Source of the DNA: CAWELS01 sp964468205
Lineage (GTDB): Bacteria; Acidobacteriota; Terriglobia; Bryobacterales; Bryobacteraceae
Assembly: GCA_964468205.1 (NCBI GenBank)
Contig: CAYXVG010000060.1
Span: 1 to 39,619 of the forward strand
Length of the DNA stretch: 39,619 nucleotides
Reading direction: 5' to 3'
The notes beneath the pieces are model-generated. The model made no database searches, had not been told where the DNA came from, and saw nothing but the letters and a program-made list of their open reading frames with translations. Both the position numbers and the translations under genes were made by a program. Positions 17,341 to 27,053 of this stretch are shown one piece after another. The first letter of the stretch is position 1; the number at the start of each line of letters is the position of its first letter.

Positions 17341-19134
17341 TCACTCGACCCACCGGATATGAGCCTCTTTCAGCTCGAACGCCTGCTTGCCTGGGATTTG
17401 GCTGGCGCGGACAACGAGTTTGGTCGGGCCTGTGGTAAGGTCGACCGGTGGAAATGCCAGCGGAGCCCATGTTTGTACCCAGACCGGACCGCTGGTTCTG
17501 ACAGCGCCGCGGTTCCGCGCATCTGCGCTGGGAGGTTTAGGGTCATGAGCGCGATCCACCGTCGCTTCCCGCTTTTGCCCGTCCAAGTCGATCTGGATTG
17601 TCGCCCCGGCATCTGGTTCCGGCACGCTGTACCGCAAGGTCACTTCGTACTGGCCAGCCCGCAAGACGTCGAGGTCCCAGACGACGTAGTCTCCCGTGCT
17701 CCTCCAGTTGACCACGGAGTCGTGCGCCCAGCCTTGGCCGCGCGCGAACTTTAGCCGGCCGTGCAACTTAGAGTCTTCGGCTTGGACGGCCACGGCGTCT
17801 TTACCGGGATGCCCCACCGGCGCCGGCTGTGGGCCGAAGCCGCCGGAGGTCACGTCCTGGTACCAGTTCTCATACGCCGTGGTCAATCGGCCAGCAATAT
17901 CCGGATGCTCGCCAGCCACATCCCGCTTCTGTGCGGGGTCCTCGATCATGTCAAACAGTTCATATTCGTTGCCGCGGTTTACCAAGCGGTACCGTTCGGT
18001 GCGCACGGAGCCAGGCGTCATAAGTGTTTCACCGAAGCGGTTCTGGTGCGCGAAGATCATGCGGCCGGGCCAGCCGGCCTCGTCTCCATTGAGCAGCGGA
18101 ACCAGGCTGCGGCCGTCCTGCGGCAAGGTCTCGGGCGATTCAACGCCGCACAGCTCAATCAGGGTCGGGAACACGTCGACGTGGGCGGCGATGCGCGTCA
18201 CCGTTGTTCCCGGCTTTATGTGTCCGGGCCAACGGATGAAGAACGGTACACGAACGCCCCCCTCGTCCACCTGAGCCTTGATTCCCCGCATTCCGCCGTT
18301 GTACCGCTGCCGGGCAGGGCCGTTGTCGCTAGTGAAGATGACAATGGTCTGCTGCGCCAGATTCAACTCGTCGATCTTGCGGAGGATACGGCCCAGGTTT
18401 TCGTCAATGTTCTCGACCATTCCGTACACAGCGGCGGTCCTGTCCTCAAATCCAAGCGAGCGGTACTTGTCGACGTACGGTGCCGGTACCTGGAACGGGT
18501 GATGCGGCGCGTTATAGGGCACGTAGCAGAAGAACGGACGGCTACGATTGCGCTCAATGAATTCCCGCGCGGCATCGGTGAGAACATCGGTGATATAGCC
18601 GTTGGTCTTCACGGGCTCGCGATTGTGCTCGATGACCGCGTCGAAGTAGTTCTCCCAGGCGCCTCGGCAGAAGCCGAAGAACTCCTGGAAGCCCCGGTAG
18701 TTCGGATGGTATGGCCCGTACTCGCCGTTATGCCACTTGCCGAAAGCGCCGGTGGCGTATCCCGCCTCTGCGAGGGCGTCGGCTATGGTGACTTCGTTCA
18801 GACGCATTACCTCCAAGCCGTGCGAGACCCAAGCAGCGCCGGTGCGAAGGTTATAGCGGCCGGTGAGAAAACTGGCCCGGGAGGGGCCGCACATCGGGCT
18901 CACGAAGAATCGGTCAAACCGGGCGCCTTGTTCGGCGAGCCTGTCCATGACGGGAGTGTCGATCAGGCTATTGCCGTGAGAATGCACGTCGCCCCAGCCC
19001 TGATCGTCCGTGACGACAAGAACGACGTTCGGTCTTCGATCACTTTGTCGGGACAGCGGCTCGGCCTGCTGAGGAAGAGCCTCTCCGGGGATCCAAACAG
19101 CCGCCAGAACGGCGAGCAGGTACCGCAGGTTCAT
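17341..19134 (-). CDS. Secreted type I sulfatase with C-terminal carbohydrate-binding-like domain
   Basis: A 597-residue formylglycine-dependent sulfatase. After a Sec signal (about residues 1-21) the alkaline-phosphatase fold opens with RPNVVLVVTDDQGWGD (metal-binding Asp43-Asp44). The activation motif CGPSRASFLTGR puts the Cys to be converted to formylglycine at residue 82; GKWHNGEYG and TSDNGPARQRYNGGMRG supply further active-site and calcium residues. After about residue 450 comes an extra beta-sandwich (WRSTGDYVVWDLDVLRAGQYEVTLRYSVPE...) resembling the DUF5077/CBM-like modules often appended to sulfatases. It follows the neighbouring sulfatase by 34 bases, in one operon. It should remove sulfate esters from an extracellular or periplasmic glycan; the substrate is not readable. 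Confidence 0.93.
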   Translation of the reverse strand: MNLRYLLAVLAAVWIPGEALPQQAEPLSRQSDRRPNVVLVVTDDQGWGDVHSHGNSLIDTPVMDRLAEQGARFDRFFVSPMCGPSRASFLTGRYNLRTGAAWVSHGLEVMRLNEVTIADALAEAGYATGAFGKWHNGEYGPYHPNYRGFQEFFGFCRGAWENYFDAVIEHNREPVKTNGYITDVLTDAAREFIERNRSRPFFCYVPYNAPHHPFQVPAPYVDKYRSLGFEDRTAAVYGMVENIDENLGRILRKIDELNLAQQTIVIFTSDNGPARQRYNGGMRGIKAQVDEGGVRVPFFIRWPGHIKPGTTVTRIAAHVDVFPTLIELCGVESPETLPQDGRSLVPLLNGDEAGWPGRMIFAHQNRFGETLMTPGSVRTERYRLVNRGNEYELFDMIEDPAQKRDVAGEHPDIAGRLTTAYENWYQDVTSGGFGPQPAPVGHPGKDAVAVQAEDSKLHGRLKFARGQGWAHDSVVNWRSTGDYVVWDLDVLRAGQYEVTLRYSVPEPDAGATIQIDLDGQKREATVDRAHDPKPPSADARNRGAVRTSGPVWVQTWAPLAFPPVDLTTGPTKLVVRASQIPGKQAFELKEAHIRWVE

Positions 19135-19168
19135 GCCTATCTCTCCTTCCGTTGGGTTCGTTCCGCCT

Positions 19169-20611
19169 TCAAGGATTCATCCAATCGAATTCCTGGGTGA
19201 AGCTGCTGCGCTGAAGGCGTGGCGCGTAGGGAGCGCTCTCAGCCGGAATCCACTTCGACAGGCGGGCCTTTACGGGAGCGTATTCCGGATCGGCCGCCAG
19301 ATTACGAAACTCGTGCGGATCGTCACGGTGATCATAAAGCTCTTCATCGCCGTTGGCGTACCGAATATACCGCCACCTCTCGGAACGAACCGAGTGGTTG
19401 CCGGGATGGTGCGTTGTGAGGGCGGGGCGTTCCCACTCCCGTTCGGGGTCCTCGATCAGCGGCGCGAGGCTATGCCCATCGAGACCGGCTTTCTCCGGTA
19501 ATCCGCACAGTTCCACCAGGGTCGGATAGATGTCGATGAGTCCCACAGCCCGGGCGGAGACTGCGCGGCGCCCTTCCTCCCCGGGACGCACAAAGAGGAG
19601 AGGCACCCGGGTGGACTCTTCCCACAGAGACCGCTTTTCCCAGTGCATCTTCTCGCCCAGATGCATGCCGTGATCCGACCAGAGTACGATCAGCGTATCG
19701 CCGGCATGCGGGCTGCGCGCCAGCGCGTCCACCAGCCTTCCCACGCACCGGTCGGTGAACGTCGAGGAGGCGAGGTACGACGCCACCGCCTTGTGCCACA
19801 GCCCGTGCCGGGTGATGTTATGGTGGCTCATCGGTGTGGAGTCGAAGTAGCGGGTGAACTTGCGGCCCATCGGAGGAAGGTCGTCCAGATCCCCCGGCAG
19901 GATCGGCGGCAGCTTTACCTGATCGAGCGGGTACTGTTCGTAGTAAGGGCTGGGTGTGAGCCATGGCAGATGCGGAGTAATCAGCCCAACGGCCAAGAAG
20001 AAGGGCTGATCGTAGCTTTGACTGAGCTTCGAGATCGCCCAATCGACGACCCGCATGTCGGCCATCTCTTTGTCTTCTGCCGGTATCGGCCCAAAATCGA
20101 AGATGCGCGGGTTGGGCAGGCCGCTGGCCCCGTCTGGGCCGGCGAATTCAGCGGCCAGCTTCCAGCCGTGGCGAACGCCCCATTCGCTCCAAGCGGCGTC
20201 GTCGTTGCGATGGAAGATCTTGCCGCCCCCCATGGTGTAGTAGCCCTGCTGTTTAAAGTACTGAGGCAGTGTCACTACGTTTTCGAGCTCTGGGGCGCGC
20301 CGAAACTCCTGTTCGATCACGTAGACGCCGTTATTGTGTGGATATGTGCCGGTCAACATGCTGACACGTGACGGCACGCAGATCGGCGCCTGGCAGTGGG
20401 CGTTCGTGAATAGGGTCCCGCGTTCAGCCAGCCGGTCGATGTGGGGCGTGCGCACCTGCGGGTGCCCGTCAAGACAACCGACCCAGTCATTGAGGTCATC
20501 AATGGAAATGAAAAGGACGTTAGGTCTTACGTCTCGTGCAGCCGTGGCCGGCAGGCCGGCCAGCAGAGCGACATAGGCAATGCCCGGCAAGTGCAGCCAG
20601 TTCTTCATCAT
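19169..20611 (-). CDS. Secreted sulfatase, iduronate-2-sulfatase-like
   Basis: A 480-residue type I sulfatase. A signal peptide (about 1-25) precedes RPNVLFISIDDLNDWVGC, which with TNAHCQAPICVPSRVSMLTG (formylglycine Cys78 in CVPSR) is characteristic of the iduronate-2-sulfatase/choline-sulfatase-like branch. LITPHLPWLTPSPYYEQYP, VLWSDHGMHLGEK and the C-terminal SERWRYIRYANGDEELYDHRDDPHEFRNLA complete the fold, so the protein looks full length. The start ATG overlaps the TGA of the truncated sulfatase upstream (ATGA), with GGAGAG placed well for ribosome binding; MM gives two adjacent ATG choices. It is part of the sulfatase operon. Confidence 0.93.
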   Translation of the reverse strand: MMKNWLHLPGIAYVALLAGLPATAARDVRPNVLFISIDDLNDWVGCLDGHPQVRTPHIDRLAERGTLFTNAHCQAPICVPSRVSMLTGTYPHNNGVYVIEQEFRRAPELENVVTLPQYFKQQGYYTMGGGKIFHRNDDAAWSEWGVRHGWKLAAEFAGPDGASGLPNPRIFDFGPIPAEDKEMADMRVVDWAISKLSQSYDQPFFLAVGLITPHLPWLTPSPYYEQYPLDQVKLPPILPGDLDDLPPMGRKFTRYFDSTPMSHHNITRHGLWHKAVASYLASSTFTDRCVGRLVDALARSPHAGDTLIVLWSDHGMHLGEKMHWEKRSLWEESTRVPLLFVRPGEEGRRAVSARAVGLIDIYPTLVELCGLPEKAGLDGHSLAPLIEDPEREWERPALTTHHPGNHSVRSERWRYIRYANGDEELYDHRDDPHEFRNLAADPEYAPVKARLSKWIPAESAPYAPRLQRSSFTQEFDWMNP

Positions 20612-21657
20612 CTCTCCAACTGAGCTGGATATGAGCAGTTACAGGGAACTCCAGCTATCGCGAGGGTAGTCGCTGTGACGTCCAGCAGACTAACCACATC
20701 CTCCCAGACCCGGCCAGCGCGATACTGCTCAGGCGCTGGAAAGCGCTCCGGCCAGCGAATGATCATCGGAACCCGATCCCCGCTGTCATAGCACCAGTCC
20801 AGGCCTCGTACCTCCAGACGGCCGTTGTCCCCAAAGTACATCACCACTGTTTCGTCGAGAAGACCGTCGGTCTCCAACCTGCGGAGAATCTCGCCGCATC
20901 TGGTGTCCACGTCGCAGACGGCGTCGAGATAGCCAGCCCAGTCCTCGTGCACAATCGGGTGATCCGGGTAGTATGGCGGGACGCTCACTTTGGATGGATC
21001 AATGCGGCGCGGATGGCCTTGCCCGTTCCAGGGATTCCGCTCCGATCCGGACCAGCCTCTCCTGCCCCCTCGCTCCACGGCCGGGAGATTCACCTGTGCG
21101 AAGAAAGGTTTGTTCTCTAGCAAGTCAGACCAATCATTCGAGTGAAACAACCGGTAGGTATTGCGCAAGTCTTGCTGCTGCACAGCGTTGTTGGCTGTCT
21201 GATGGGATTTCGTCCAGATTTCTTCCCCCTCCACCTCAAAGTTCAGGTCTGTCTTACCGGTACCAATCGGCTTGCCGTCCAGGAACTGGATATTCGCCGT
21301 GGAATAGCCAACGGCACGCAACCGGTGAGTTACTGGCAGCACGCCCTCGGGCAGGTGGAAATGATCGTCTCGATGGGACCGGTGATTATGCGCGCCAATG
21401 GCCGTCTGATACATGCCGGTCATGAAGGCCGACCGGCTGCTCGAGCACACGGGGGCGGTCGAAAACACCCGGGCGAAACGCATGCTCTCAGAAGCCAGCC
21501 GATCCAGATTCGGCGACGGAACCAAGGGATGACCGTAACAGCCCAGGTCCGGTCCCATGTTCTCCGCAATGAGCCAGAGAATGTTGGGTCCGCGGGTGGT
21601 GGCGAAAGCGGCCGGGGCGGCAACCTGGACCATCCATTCCCGCCTGGTTGTCTTCAT
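20608..21657 (-). CDS. C-terminally truncated sulfatase, heparan N-sulfatase-like
   Basis: A 349-residue sulfatase with a Tat-like signal (MKTTRREWMVQVAAPAAFA). The activation motif is CSSSRSAFMTG with Cys71, the variant usual in N-sulfoglucosamine-sulfohydrolase-like enzymes, followed by the typical QTAIGAHNHRSHR; MYFGDNGRLEV supplies later metal ligands. The homologous sequence stops at VTATTLAIAGVP and continues with the unrelated CNCSYPAQLER before a TGA that overlaps the next gene's ATG. Relatives carry on for roughly 100-150 residues (C-terminal subdomain), so the end has been lost, probably by a deletion that fused it to the leader of the next sulfatase. The start at 21657 was chosen because its ATGA overlaps the upstream stop; an ATG at 21672 is in frame but less likely. 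Activity is doubtful. Confidence 0.85.
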   Translation of the reverse strand: MKTTRREWMVQVAAPAAFATTRGPNILWLIAENMGPDLGCYGHPLVPSPNLDRLASESMRFARVFSTAPVCSSSRSAFMTGMYQTAIGAHNHRSHRDDHFHLPEGVLPVTHRLRAVGYSTANIQFLDGKPIGTGKTDLNFEVEGEEIWTKSHQTANNAVQQQDLRNTYRLFHSNDWSDLLENKPFFAQVNLPAVERGGRRGWSGSERNPWNGQGHPRRIDPSKVSVPPYYPDHPIVHEDWAGYLDAVCDVDTRCGEILRRLETDGLLDETVVMYFGDNGRLEVRGLDWCYDSGDRVPMIIRWPERFPAPEQYRAGRVWEDVVSLLDVTATTLAIAGVPCNCSYPAQLER

Positions 21658-24600
21658 ACCGGCTTTGTGCATTGCTGGTCCACCGTTCTTGATGCGACCT
21701 TCACTCCGGTGAAATACGGATGCAGGGGAGCGACGGAATCCCCCAGGACGAGATGCAATCGCTCCAAGCCCGCGCCATCGAGCCGGATATCGAACCAGCC
21801 GGACGCGGGTTCATAGCGCCAGCCGCCTTCCGACTGCGCCACAGCGGCGCCGTTCACCGTGACATGTAGAGGTTCACGTTGTGAATAGATCCGAACCCGG
21901 TACGGCGCGTGCTCCTGTGAGCGGAATACAAGGTTGAGCTCGCCTTGCACCGGTGCGTACTTTCCCGAAACGTACTCAGCCGGAGCCCAGTCGGAAAGGA
22001 ACAGCGGAATGTCACCGATGCACAGTAGCGCTAGGTCGTAAAGGCTGGTAGCGGAGGACCAGTGCGTGCCTCGCTGCCTGCCGCTTTCAGCGGCGCGCCG
22101 GGCCTGTTCCCGGAGGCCTTTGATATCCCATCCCAGAAAAAGCCGCTGAGTCAGGTTCGGAAGGGAAATCCTCCGACGCTCGGAACGAGCGGCTTCCCGT
22201 TCGAGAGCCTCCTCTTCCCTCCGCATCCGGTCTCCTGCCCAAGTCTTGTACGCCAGCATGAACTCGTGCGATGTGCCTTTCGAAGTGTCCAGCATGGCCA
22301 CTCCGCCCATTTTTGGAACGGAGGCCTGGATTCCGTTCTCGTGAAACCAATAGAAACCCTCAAATTCACGCCACGGGTCGCCATCTGCCGTCACAGAGTG
22401 AAGATAATCCTGAAAGCCGAGTCGCGCGACTGCCGCCACCATGCTCTTCGCTCCCAGTACCAAGCCGACAATTTCGTCCTGCGGGTACCCAACGCGTGCC
22501 GCGGCGTAGGCGAAGTCGAGACTGCCATATGGCTCGCTGTTCAACATGTCGAGGCCGGCGACGCCCCAGGACTCTAGCGCTCCCGAAGACATACAGGCCC
22601 AATCGTGAACCCGCGGGAGAAACTCGTAGAGACGGCGGCAGTGATTCCAGTTAGCTCCCAGCGTAGTCCAGTCCCCGTAGTAGCGGGCGTAAGAGGCGAA
22701 GCAGGTTGCGGTAAGTCCCGATGCTTCGTTGCCGTCATTGAAGTTGCGGTAGCCGTATTGTGATTGTGTAGGCCAGACGAAGTGGATGATGTATTCTACC
22801 CCGCTGAATGGCTCACGCTTTTGCATCACCATGCACTTGTGGGAATAGAAATTCAGCGTCTCCCAATACTGGTTCCGGTAATGTTGGTCAATCTTCTCGC
22901 GTACCGCCGATGAATAGACCGGCCGGGCAAGAATTGCGCTGAAAGTCAGCCACCATTTGTACAGGTCAATGCACGGCATCTCCGGGAAGGGAACGGAATT
23001 GTAGATGTCGTACGGAGCCAGGTCCACATACAGATTGCCGCTGCCTTCATTGCGAATGTTGGCGTCAGGATGTTTCTTTTTTCCCAGGCGGAGGCCCGCC
23101 GTGCTCTCATCGATCAATTCCTGCAGCTCCATTCGTCCAGCGGCGGGAATGAGTGCACGGTGGTCGCGTGGCGGCAGCGGTACACGCACGAGGGTGGTTT
23201 CGCCACTCACACCGTGCAGGGGGCCATACTTGGTATCGAAAGCGAGGTCCGTGGTTTCTGGAGGCAGTTGCACCGGGGCGCCGGCGGATTTTGCCAGCAG
23301 GAGGACGGGCGGGAGTGGCGCGAAGGCGAGCGCCTCAGCGCCCCAATCGCTGGTGAACGCCCGGAAGCGGAAGCGGCTTGCAAGCATCAGCGCCTCCTCC
23401 TCCACCCACGCCACCTCGTCGCAGGCGAAGGGATAGCGCAGGAAGGCGCGACTCCATTGACGCGCCGCTGCTACCGCTTTGGCGGGAACTCCATTCGTCC
23501 ACTCGCCCGTCTCGCCGGGCGCAAGCCGCCGGATTCCCCATAAGCGCGACGTGAAGAAGGATCCGAATCCCTGCGCACCGAAACGGAGTTGGATTCCGCT
23601 GGCGAACCGGATGGAATCCGGCCGCCGGGTCAGGACGATCAACTGCGGCATGTCGCGAACGTCGGGGTGGGCCGTAAAGGCTATGAGCCAGCTCTCGGAA
23701 AGATCCGCCGGATCGATCGATTCATCTCGTTGTGCGATGCGAACACCGCTCGGCGTCTGGTAGGCGACGTGCGTAATGGCGCTGCCCGTGAGCGCCACAT
23801 GGGAGGCCTTGCCTTCCCAGAGGATCGCCGGAGATCCCATGGACAGCGTTGCATTCACCTCGGAGGAGTTCTCGTAACGCCAGGTAACGGTTTTTCCAAA
23901 CCAGTTCTGAGTGACAGAGGTAGCTTTGGGCTTGGTGCCGCCATCCAGTCCGAGGGAAAACGAGAGCCGGTGATCGCTTGCCCAGGGAGCGCCGCCGCGG
24001 AAGGCAAATGGGCGAGTCGCGATTGTCGAGACCACGCCGTCCGCTTCGAGGCTCTCGGCCAGACCGCCTTCCGAGATCAGCCAGCCAAACCGGCCGGCGT
24101 TGTTCCGGCCGAGCGCCACGTACTTCTGAGGTACGCTGACTGGCATACCTGCAAGCACGCGGTTCCGCACCTCGGCGCTCGAACGAAGCTCATCCGCGTG
24201 GAGTTGCCCAGCGCGGCTGAGAACCGCCGACACGGCTTCGTCACCGCCCGTCAGCCAGTAGACCAGACGCAGCCACATCTCGTCGGCGCCGTCAAGGGAA
24301 TCCCGGCGCTGCCAAACCTGTCCGGCGCCTGCGCCAACGAACACCACGTTACCTTCGCCAAAGGACCGGGAAACAACGGCCGGGGGGCCGCCGTCCCACT
24401 CCGCCAACACGGCCGCGTCCGTCTTAGCCTCGACACGAAGCCCGTAGTGCCGCGGACCCTCATCTGGATCGAAGCCGCTCCATGGCCCGCCGGGGGAAAG
24501 CTGCAGCCGAAGCGGAGCCTCCAACCAGGGCGGTTCGCCGGCCAGGCGGATCGGCAGAAGCTCTGACAGCGCCGCCGCCGGCTTACCGAAGATGACGACC

Positions 24601-25277
24601 TTCCCGCCCCGACGGGCATAGCGCATGAGTTGCTCCAGTCGCGAGTCGCCTGGCTTGAGATTCTCGGCGATCACCAGAGCGGCGTCAACATCTTCCAGTT
24701 CATTCGGCCAACTGCACAGCACTCTGACGTATGAGGCCAGTGGGCCGAACATCGACCGCGTCCAGCCTTTGCCATCCATGTTCTCGATAAGCGAGACAAC
24801 GGTCAGGTTCAGCTTTTCGTCAGCGGCCGGCCGGCGAAAGTCGAAATGGAACCGGTCCTTAAACGCCCCTGTAGAACCGCCGACGTCGTAGTAGACGAAA
24901 TAGGCCCCGTCTTCGAGACCCGCGGGCAAGGAGATGGGAATCTGACCTGTCTCTCCGGGTCGCAGCGAGAGGCTGCGTTTCCCTTGCGCTAAGGGAACTC
25001 CGGCGTATGTTGTCAATGTCCAGGCAACCGGAACTTCGCTGGAACTGGACAGGTTGTTTCGATACCGGAGCGCCATCTCCTCGCCCGAGCTAAGTGAGTA
25101 CCCGAGCCTGGCATAGTCCCAACCGAGGAACTCGATGGGTGGAAGAGGCGGAATCCTGCCGATGTTGCCGGGGCCGCCCGGTCGGGGGCGGGGACGGGCG
25201 GTAGCCGCCTGCCCGGCCGCAAGAGGGACTGCCGCCGGGCTAGCGATGATCGATTGGATGAATTTCCTGCGTTGCAT
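21654..25277 (-). CDS. Large Tat-exported multidomain protein, possible glycoside hydrolase/lyase of unrecognised family
   Basis: 1207 residues, the largest gene here. A twin-arginine signal (QRRKFIQSIIASPAAVPLAAG) is followed by a Pro-rich linker and an Ig-like domain, about 50-150. Residues 160-335 resemble the GATase-like alpha/beta fold found in large secreted hydrolases (NELEDVDAALVIAENL, ARRGGKVVIFG, GEGNVVFVGAGAG). Beta-rich segments span about 380-640, then a helical region of about 640-1090 with repeated aromatic pairs (YGYRNFNDGNEASGL, SYARYYGDWTTLGANW, WACMSSGALESWG, EFEGFYWFHENG) suggests an (alpha/alpha)-barrel. A C-terminal beta domain of about 100 residues closes the chain. I do not recognise a CAZy family. 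It sits among four sulfatases and is coupled to the next one (ATGA), so a glycan backbone enzyme is the best guess. Confidence 0.8.
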   Translation of the reverse strand: MQRRKFIQSIIASPAAVPLAAGQAATARPRPRPGGPGNIGRIPPLPPIEFLGWDYARLGYSLSSGEEMALRYRNNLSSSSEVPVAWTLTTYAGVPLAQGKRSLSLRPGETGQIPISLPAGLEDGAYFVYYDVGGSTGAFKDRFHFDFRRPAADEKLNLTVVSLIENMDGKGWTRSMFGPLASYVRVLCSWPNELEDVDAALVIAENLKPGDSRLEQLMRYARRGGKVVIFGKPAAALSELLPIRLAGEPPWLEAPLRLQLSPGGPWSGFDPDEGPRHYGLRVEAKTDAAVLAEWDGGPPAVVSRSFGEGNVVFVGAGAGQVWQRRDSLDGADEMWLRLVYWLTGGDEAVSAVLSRAGQLHADELRSSAEVRNRVLAGMPVSVPQKYVALGRNNAGRFGWLISEGGLAESLEADGVVSTIATRPFAFRGGAPWASDHRLSFSLGLDGGTKPKATSVTQNWFGKTVTWRYENSSEVNATLSMGSPAILWEGKASHVALTGSAITHVAYQTPSGVRIAQRDESIDPADLSESWLIAFTAHPDVRDMPQLIVLTRRPDSIRFASGIQLRFGAQGFGSFFTSRLWGIRRLAPGETGEWTNGVPAKAVAAARQWSRAFLRYPFACDEVAWVEEEALMLASRFRFRAFTSDWGAEALAFAPLPPVLLLAKSAGAPVQLPPETTDLAFDTKYGPLHGVSGETTLVRVPLPPRDHRALIPAAGRMELQELIDESTAGLRLGKKKHPDANIRNEGSGNLYVDLAPYDIYNSVPFPEMPCIDLYKWWLTFSAILARPVYSSAVREKIDQHYRNQYWETLNFYSHKCMVMQKREPFSGVEYIIHFVWPTQSQYGYRNFNDGNEASGLTATCFASYARYYGDWTTLGANWNHCRRLYEFLPRVHDWACMSSGALESWGVAGLDMLNSEPYGSLDFAYAAARVGYPQDEIVGLVLGAKSMVAAVARLGFQDYLHSVTADGDPWREFEGFYWFHENGIQASVPKMGGVAMLDTSKGTSHEFMLAYKTWAGDRMRREEEALEREAARSERRRISLPNLTQRLFLGWDIKGLREQARRAAESGRQRGTHWSSATSLYDLALLCIGDIPLFLSDWAPAEYVSGKYAPVQGELNLVFRSQEHAPYRVRIYSQREPLHVTVNGAAVAQSEGGWRYEPASGWFDIRLDGAGLERLHLVLGDSVAPLHPYFTGVKVASRTVDQQCTKPV

Positions 25278-25462
25278 GCCTGGCCCCTTACCTCATCTGC
25301 GAAAAGCCGCTGAACTCCTGGAGTTGCGTCACGTCCTGCCACCTTCACACGCAGGCCGGGCCCGCCTTGGCGCTCAAGGAATCACCCTTCCAGCAGCCCT
25401 CGGTGGGAAAGCCCAGGAGAAACTCTGTGCCCCCCGGCTCTCTCGTGGAGACGATCATGGCC

Positions 25463-26911
25463 TCACCGTGCCCGTGCCGCCGGTACGCTCCAATTCGGGT
25501 GTTCCACGTGGGCGCGCTTCATTATCGCCTGGATTTCCTCGACGACATCCCGGTGGCCGCGGGCGACATTGTATTTCTCTCCGGGGTCGAGCGACAAGTC
25601 ATAAAGCTCAATTCCCCCCGTGAACATCGGCTTGCGTATGCCTTTCCACTTGCCCCAGCGCACGGCCTGTGCGGATCCCCCCTCATAGAATTCCCAGTAA
25701 AGGTATTCATGCTCTTGCTGGCGGTCAGTTTCACCGAGTAATGCCGGAACGAGACTGACGGAGTCAGTATTCGGTGGTACATCCACCTTCGCCAACTCGC
25801 ACACCGTAGCCATCAGGTCACCGAAGTAGCCGATATGACCGGAGACCCGATGCGGTTGGATCCTCCCGGGCCACCGCGCGATGAACGGGACGCGCACACC
25901 GCCCTCGGAAAGGTCCCGCTTCATGCCGCGCAGCGGGCCAGAGGGGTTGAATCGCAGGGGATTGTTCCCGCCTTCCATATGCGGCCCGTTATCGGATGCG
26001 AACATAACTAGCGTGTTGTCGTCCACTCCGAGTTCTTTCAATCGGTCGAGCAGGCGGCCGATATCGCGATCCATGCGGGTGATCATGGCCGCCTGTCCTT
26101 TGTCGGGTTCCGGCCAGTCTTCGTTGGCGTAGATTCCATAGTCCGGTACTTCCTGGCCGTTGCCGGTGCCCGGCGTACCTTCGTTATTTGCGTGGGGAAT
26201 CGTTACCGGCAGGTAGAGGAAGAACGGGTCGTCGCGGTGCGTCTCGACCCAAGCCAGGGCCTCCTCCATGAGCAGGTCGTGCGAGTACTCGTTCCGGACC
26301 GTCGCCCAGCCTCCGTGGAAGCCGCCGTAGGACCGGGGCGCGCGCTGCACTACGTTGTTCAACTTCACTTTCTCCCGGTTTCGCCAGAGGAATTCCGGGT
26401 AGTAGTTGTGCGCATGGACCTGGTTCAAGTACCCGAAGAAGTGGTCGAAACCCTTATTGAGCGGATGTCCGGGCTGATCCATCTCACCCAGGCCCCATTT
26501 CCCAATCAGCGCCGTCGCGTAGCCAGCCGATTGCAAGACCTCGGCCACGGTAACGTCCTCGTCGCGCAGGGATTGGACGATCATGTCCTGTCCACCGGCG
26601 TTACCACGGACGTGCGTATGCCCCAGGTGCTGGCCGGTCATCAACACGCTCCGCGACGGAGCGCACACGGTTGCCCCGGCATAGAATTGCGTGAACCGTA
26701 TTCCTTCAGCGGCCATGCGATCCAGCCGGGGCGTCTGAATCAACTCCTGGCCATAACTGCCGAGTTCACCGTAACCGAGGTCATCGGCGAGGATAAACAC
26801 AATGTTGGGCAGTTCCGCGGCAGCCAGCGAACCGGCCAGGACAAGAAGCAGAACTCCTGGGAAGAATGCTCTAATGATTGTTTTTCTCTTCATCACAAAC
26901 TCGTTCTTCAT
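25463..26911 (-). CDS. Secreted type I sulfatase (arylsulfatase-like)
   Basis: A 482-residue sulfatase. The ATG at 26911 was chosen because GGTGGAG lies at normal distance upstream and the extension to 27133 has no signal peptide; an ATG at 26893 is an alternative. A hydrophobic signal peptide (about 12-31) is followed by LPNIVFILADDLGYGELG and the activation motif CAPSRSVLMTGQH with Cys83. LIGKWGLGEMDQPGHPLNKGFDHFFGYLNQVHAHNYYP is typical of the arylsulfatase A-like group, and FASDNGPHMEGGNNPLRFNPSGPLRGMKRDLSEGG provides the later metal and sulfate ligands. Full length. It lies 142 bases after the isomerase and 185 bases before the large Tat protein, slightly looser spacing than the rest of the cluster. 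The 185-base gap holds no recognisable gene. Confidence 0.93.
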   Translation of the reverse strand: MKNEFVMKRKTIIRAFFPGVLLLVLAGSLAAAELPNIVFILADDLGYGELGSYGQELIQTPRLDRMAAEGIRFTQFYAGATVCAPSRSVLMTGQHLGHTHVRGNAGGQDMIVQSLRDEDVTVAEVLQSAGYATALIGKWGLGEMDQPGHPLNKGFDHFFGYLNQVHAHNYYPEFLWRNREKVKLNNVVQRAPRSYGGFHGGWATVRNEYSHDLLMEEALAWVETHRDDPFFLYLPVTIPHANNEGTPGTGNGQEVPDYGIYANEDWPEPDKGQAAMITRMDRDIGRLLDRLKELGVDDNTLVMFASDNGPHMEGGNNPLRFNPSGPLRGMKRDLSEGGVRVPFIARWPGRIQPHRVSGHIGYFGDLMATVCELAKVDVPPNTDSVSLVPALLGETDRQQEHEYLYWEFYEGGSAQAVRWGKWKGIRKPMFTGGIELYDLSLDPGEKYNVARGHRDVVEEIQAIMKRAHVEHPNWSVPAARAR

Positions 26912-27053
26912 CGATTTCTCCACCCCTACAAGCGCACGGGGCCTCCAACGCATGGATTCCGCCAGCAGATCTTCACGCCTCCTGCTCGCGCTACAAATAG
27001 CCGGACAAACCCCTGCTCTAAAGTCTGAGTCACTTCCGCGGGGCGGATGATCA

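Noticed and set aside
17761..19200. Long plus-strand open frame antisense to the sulfatase at 17341-19134.
   Set aside because: It lies opposite a clearly conserved sulfatase and shows no family pattern.
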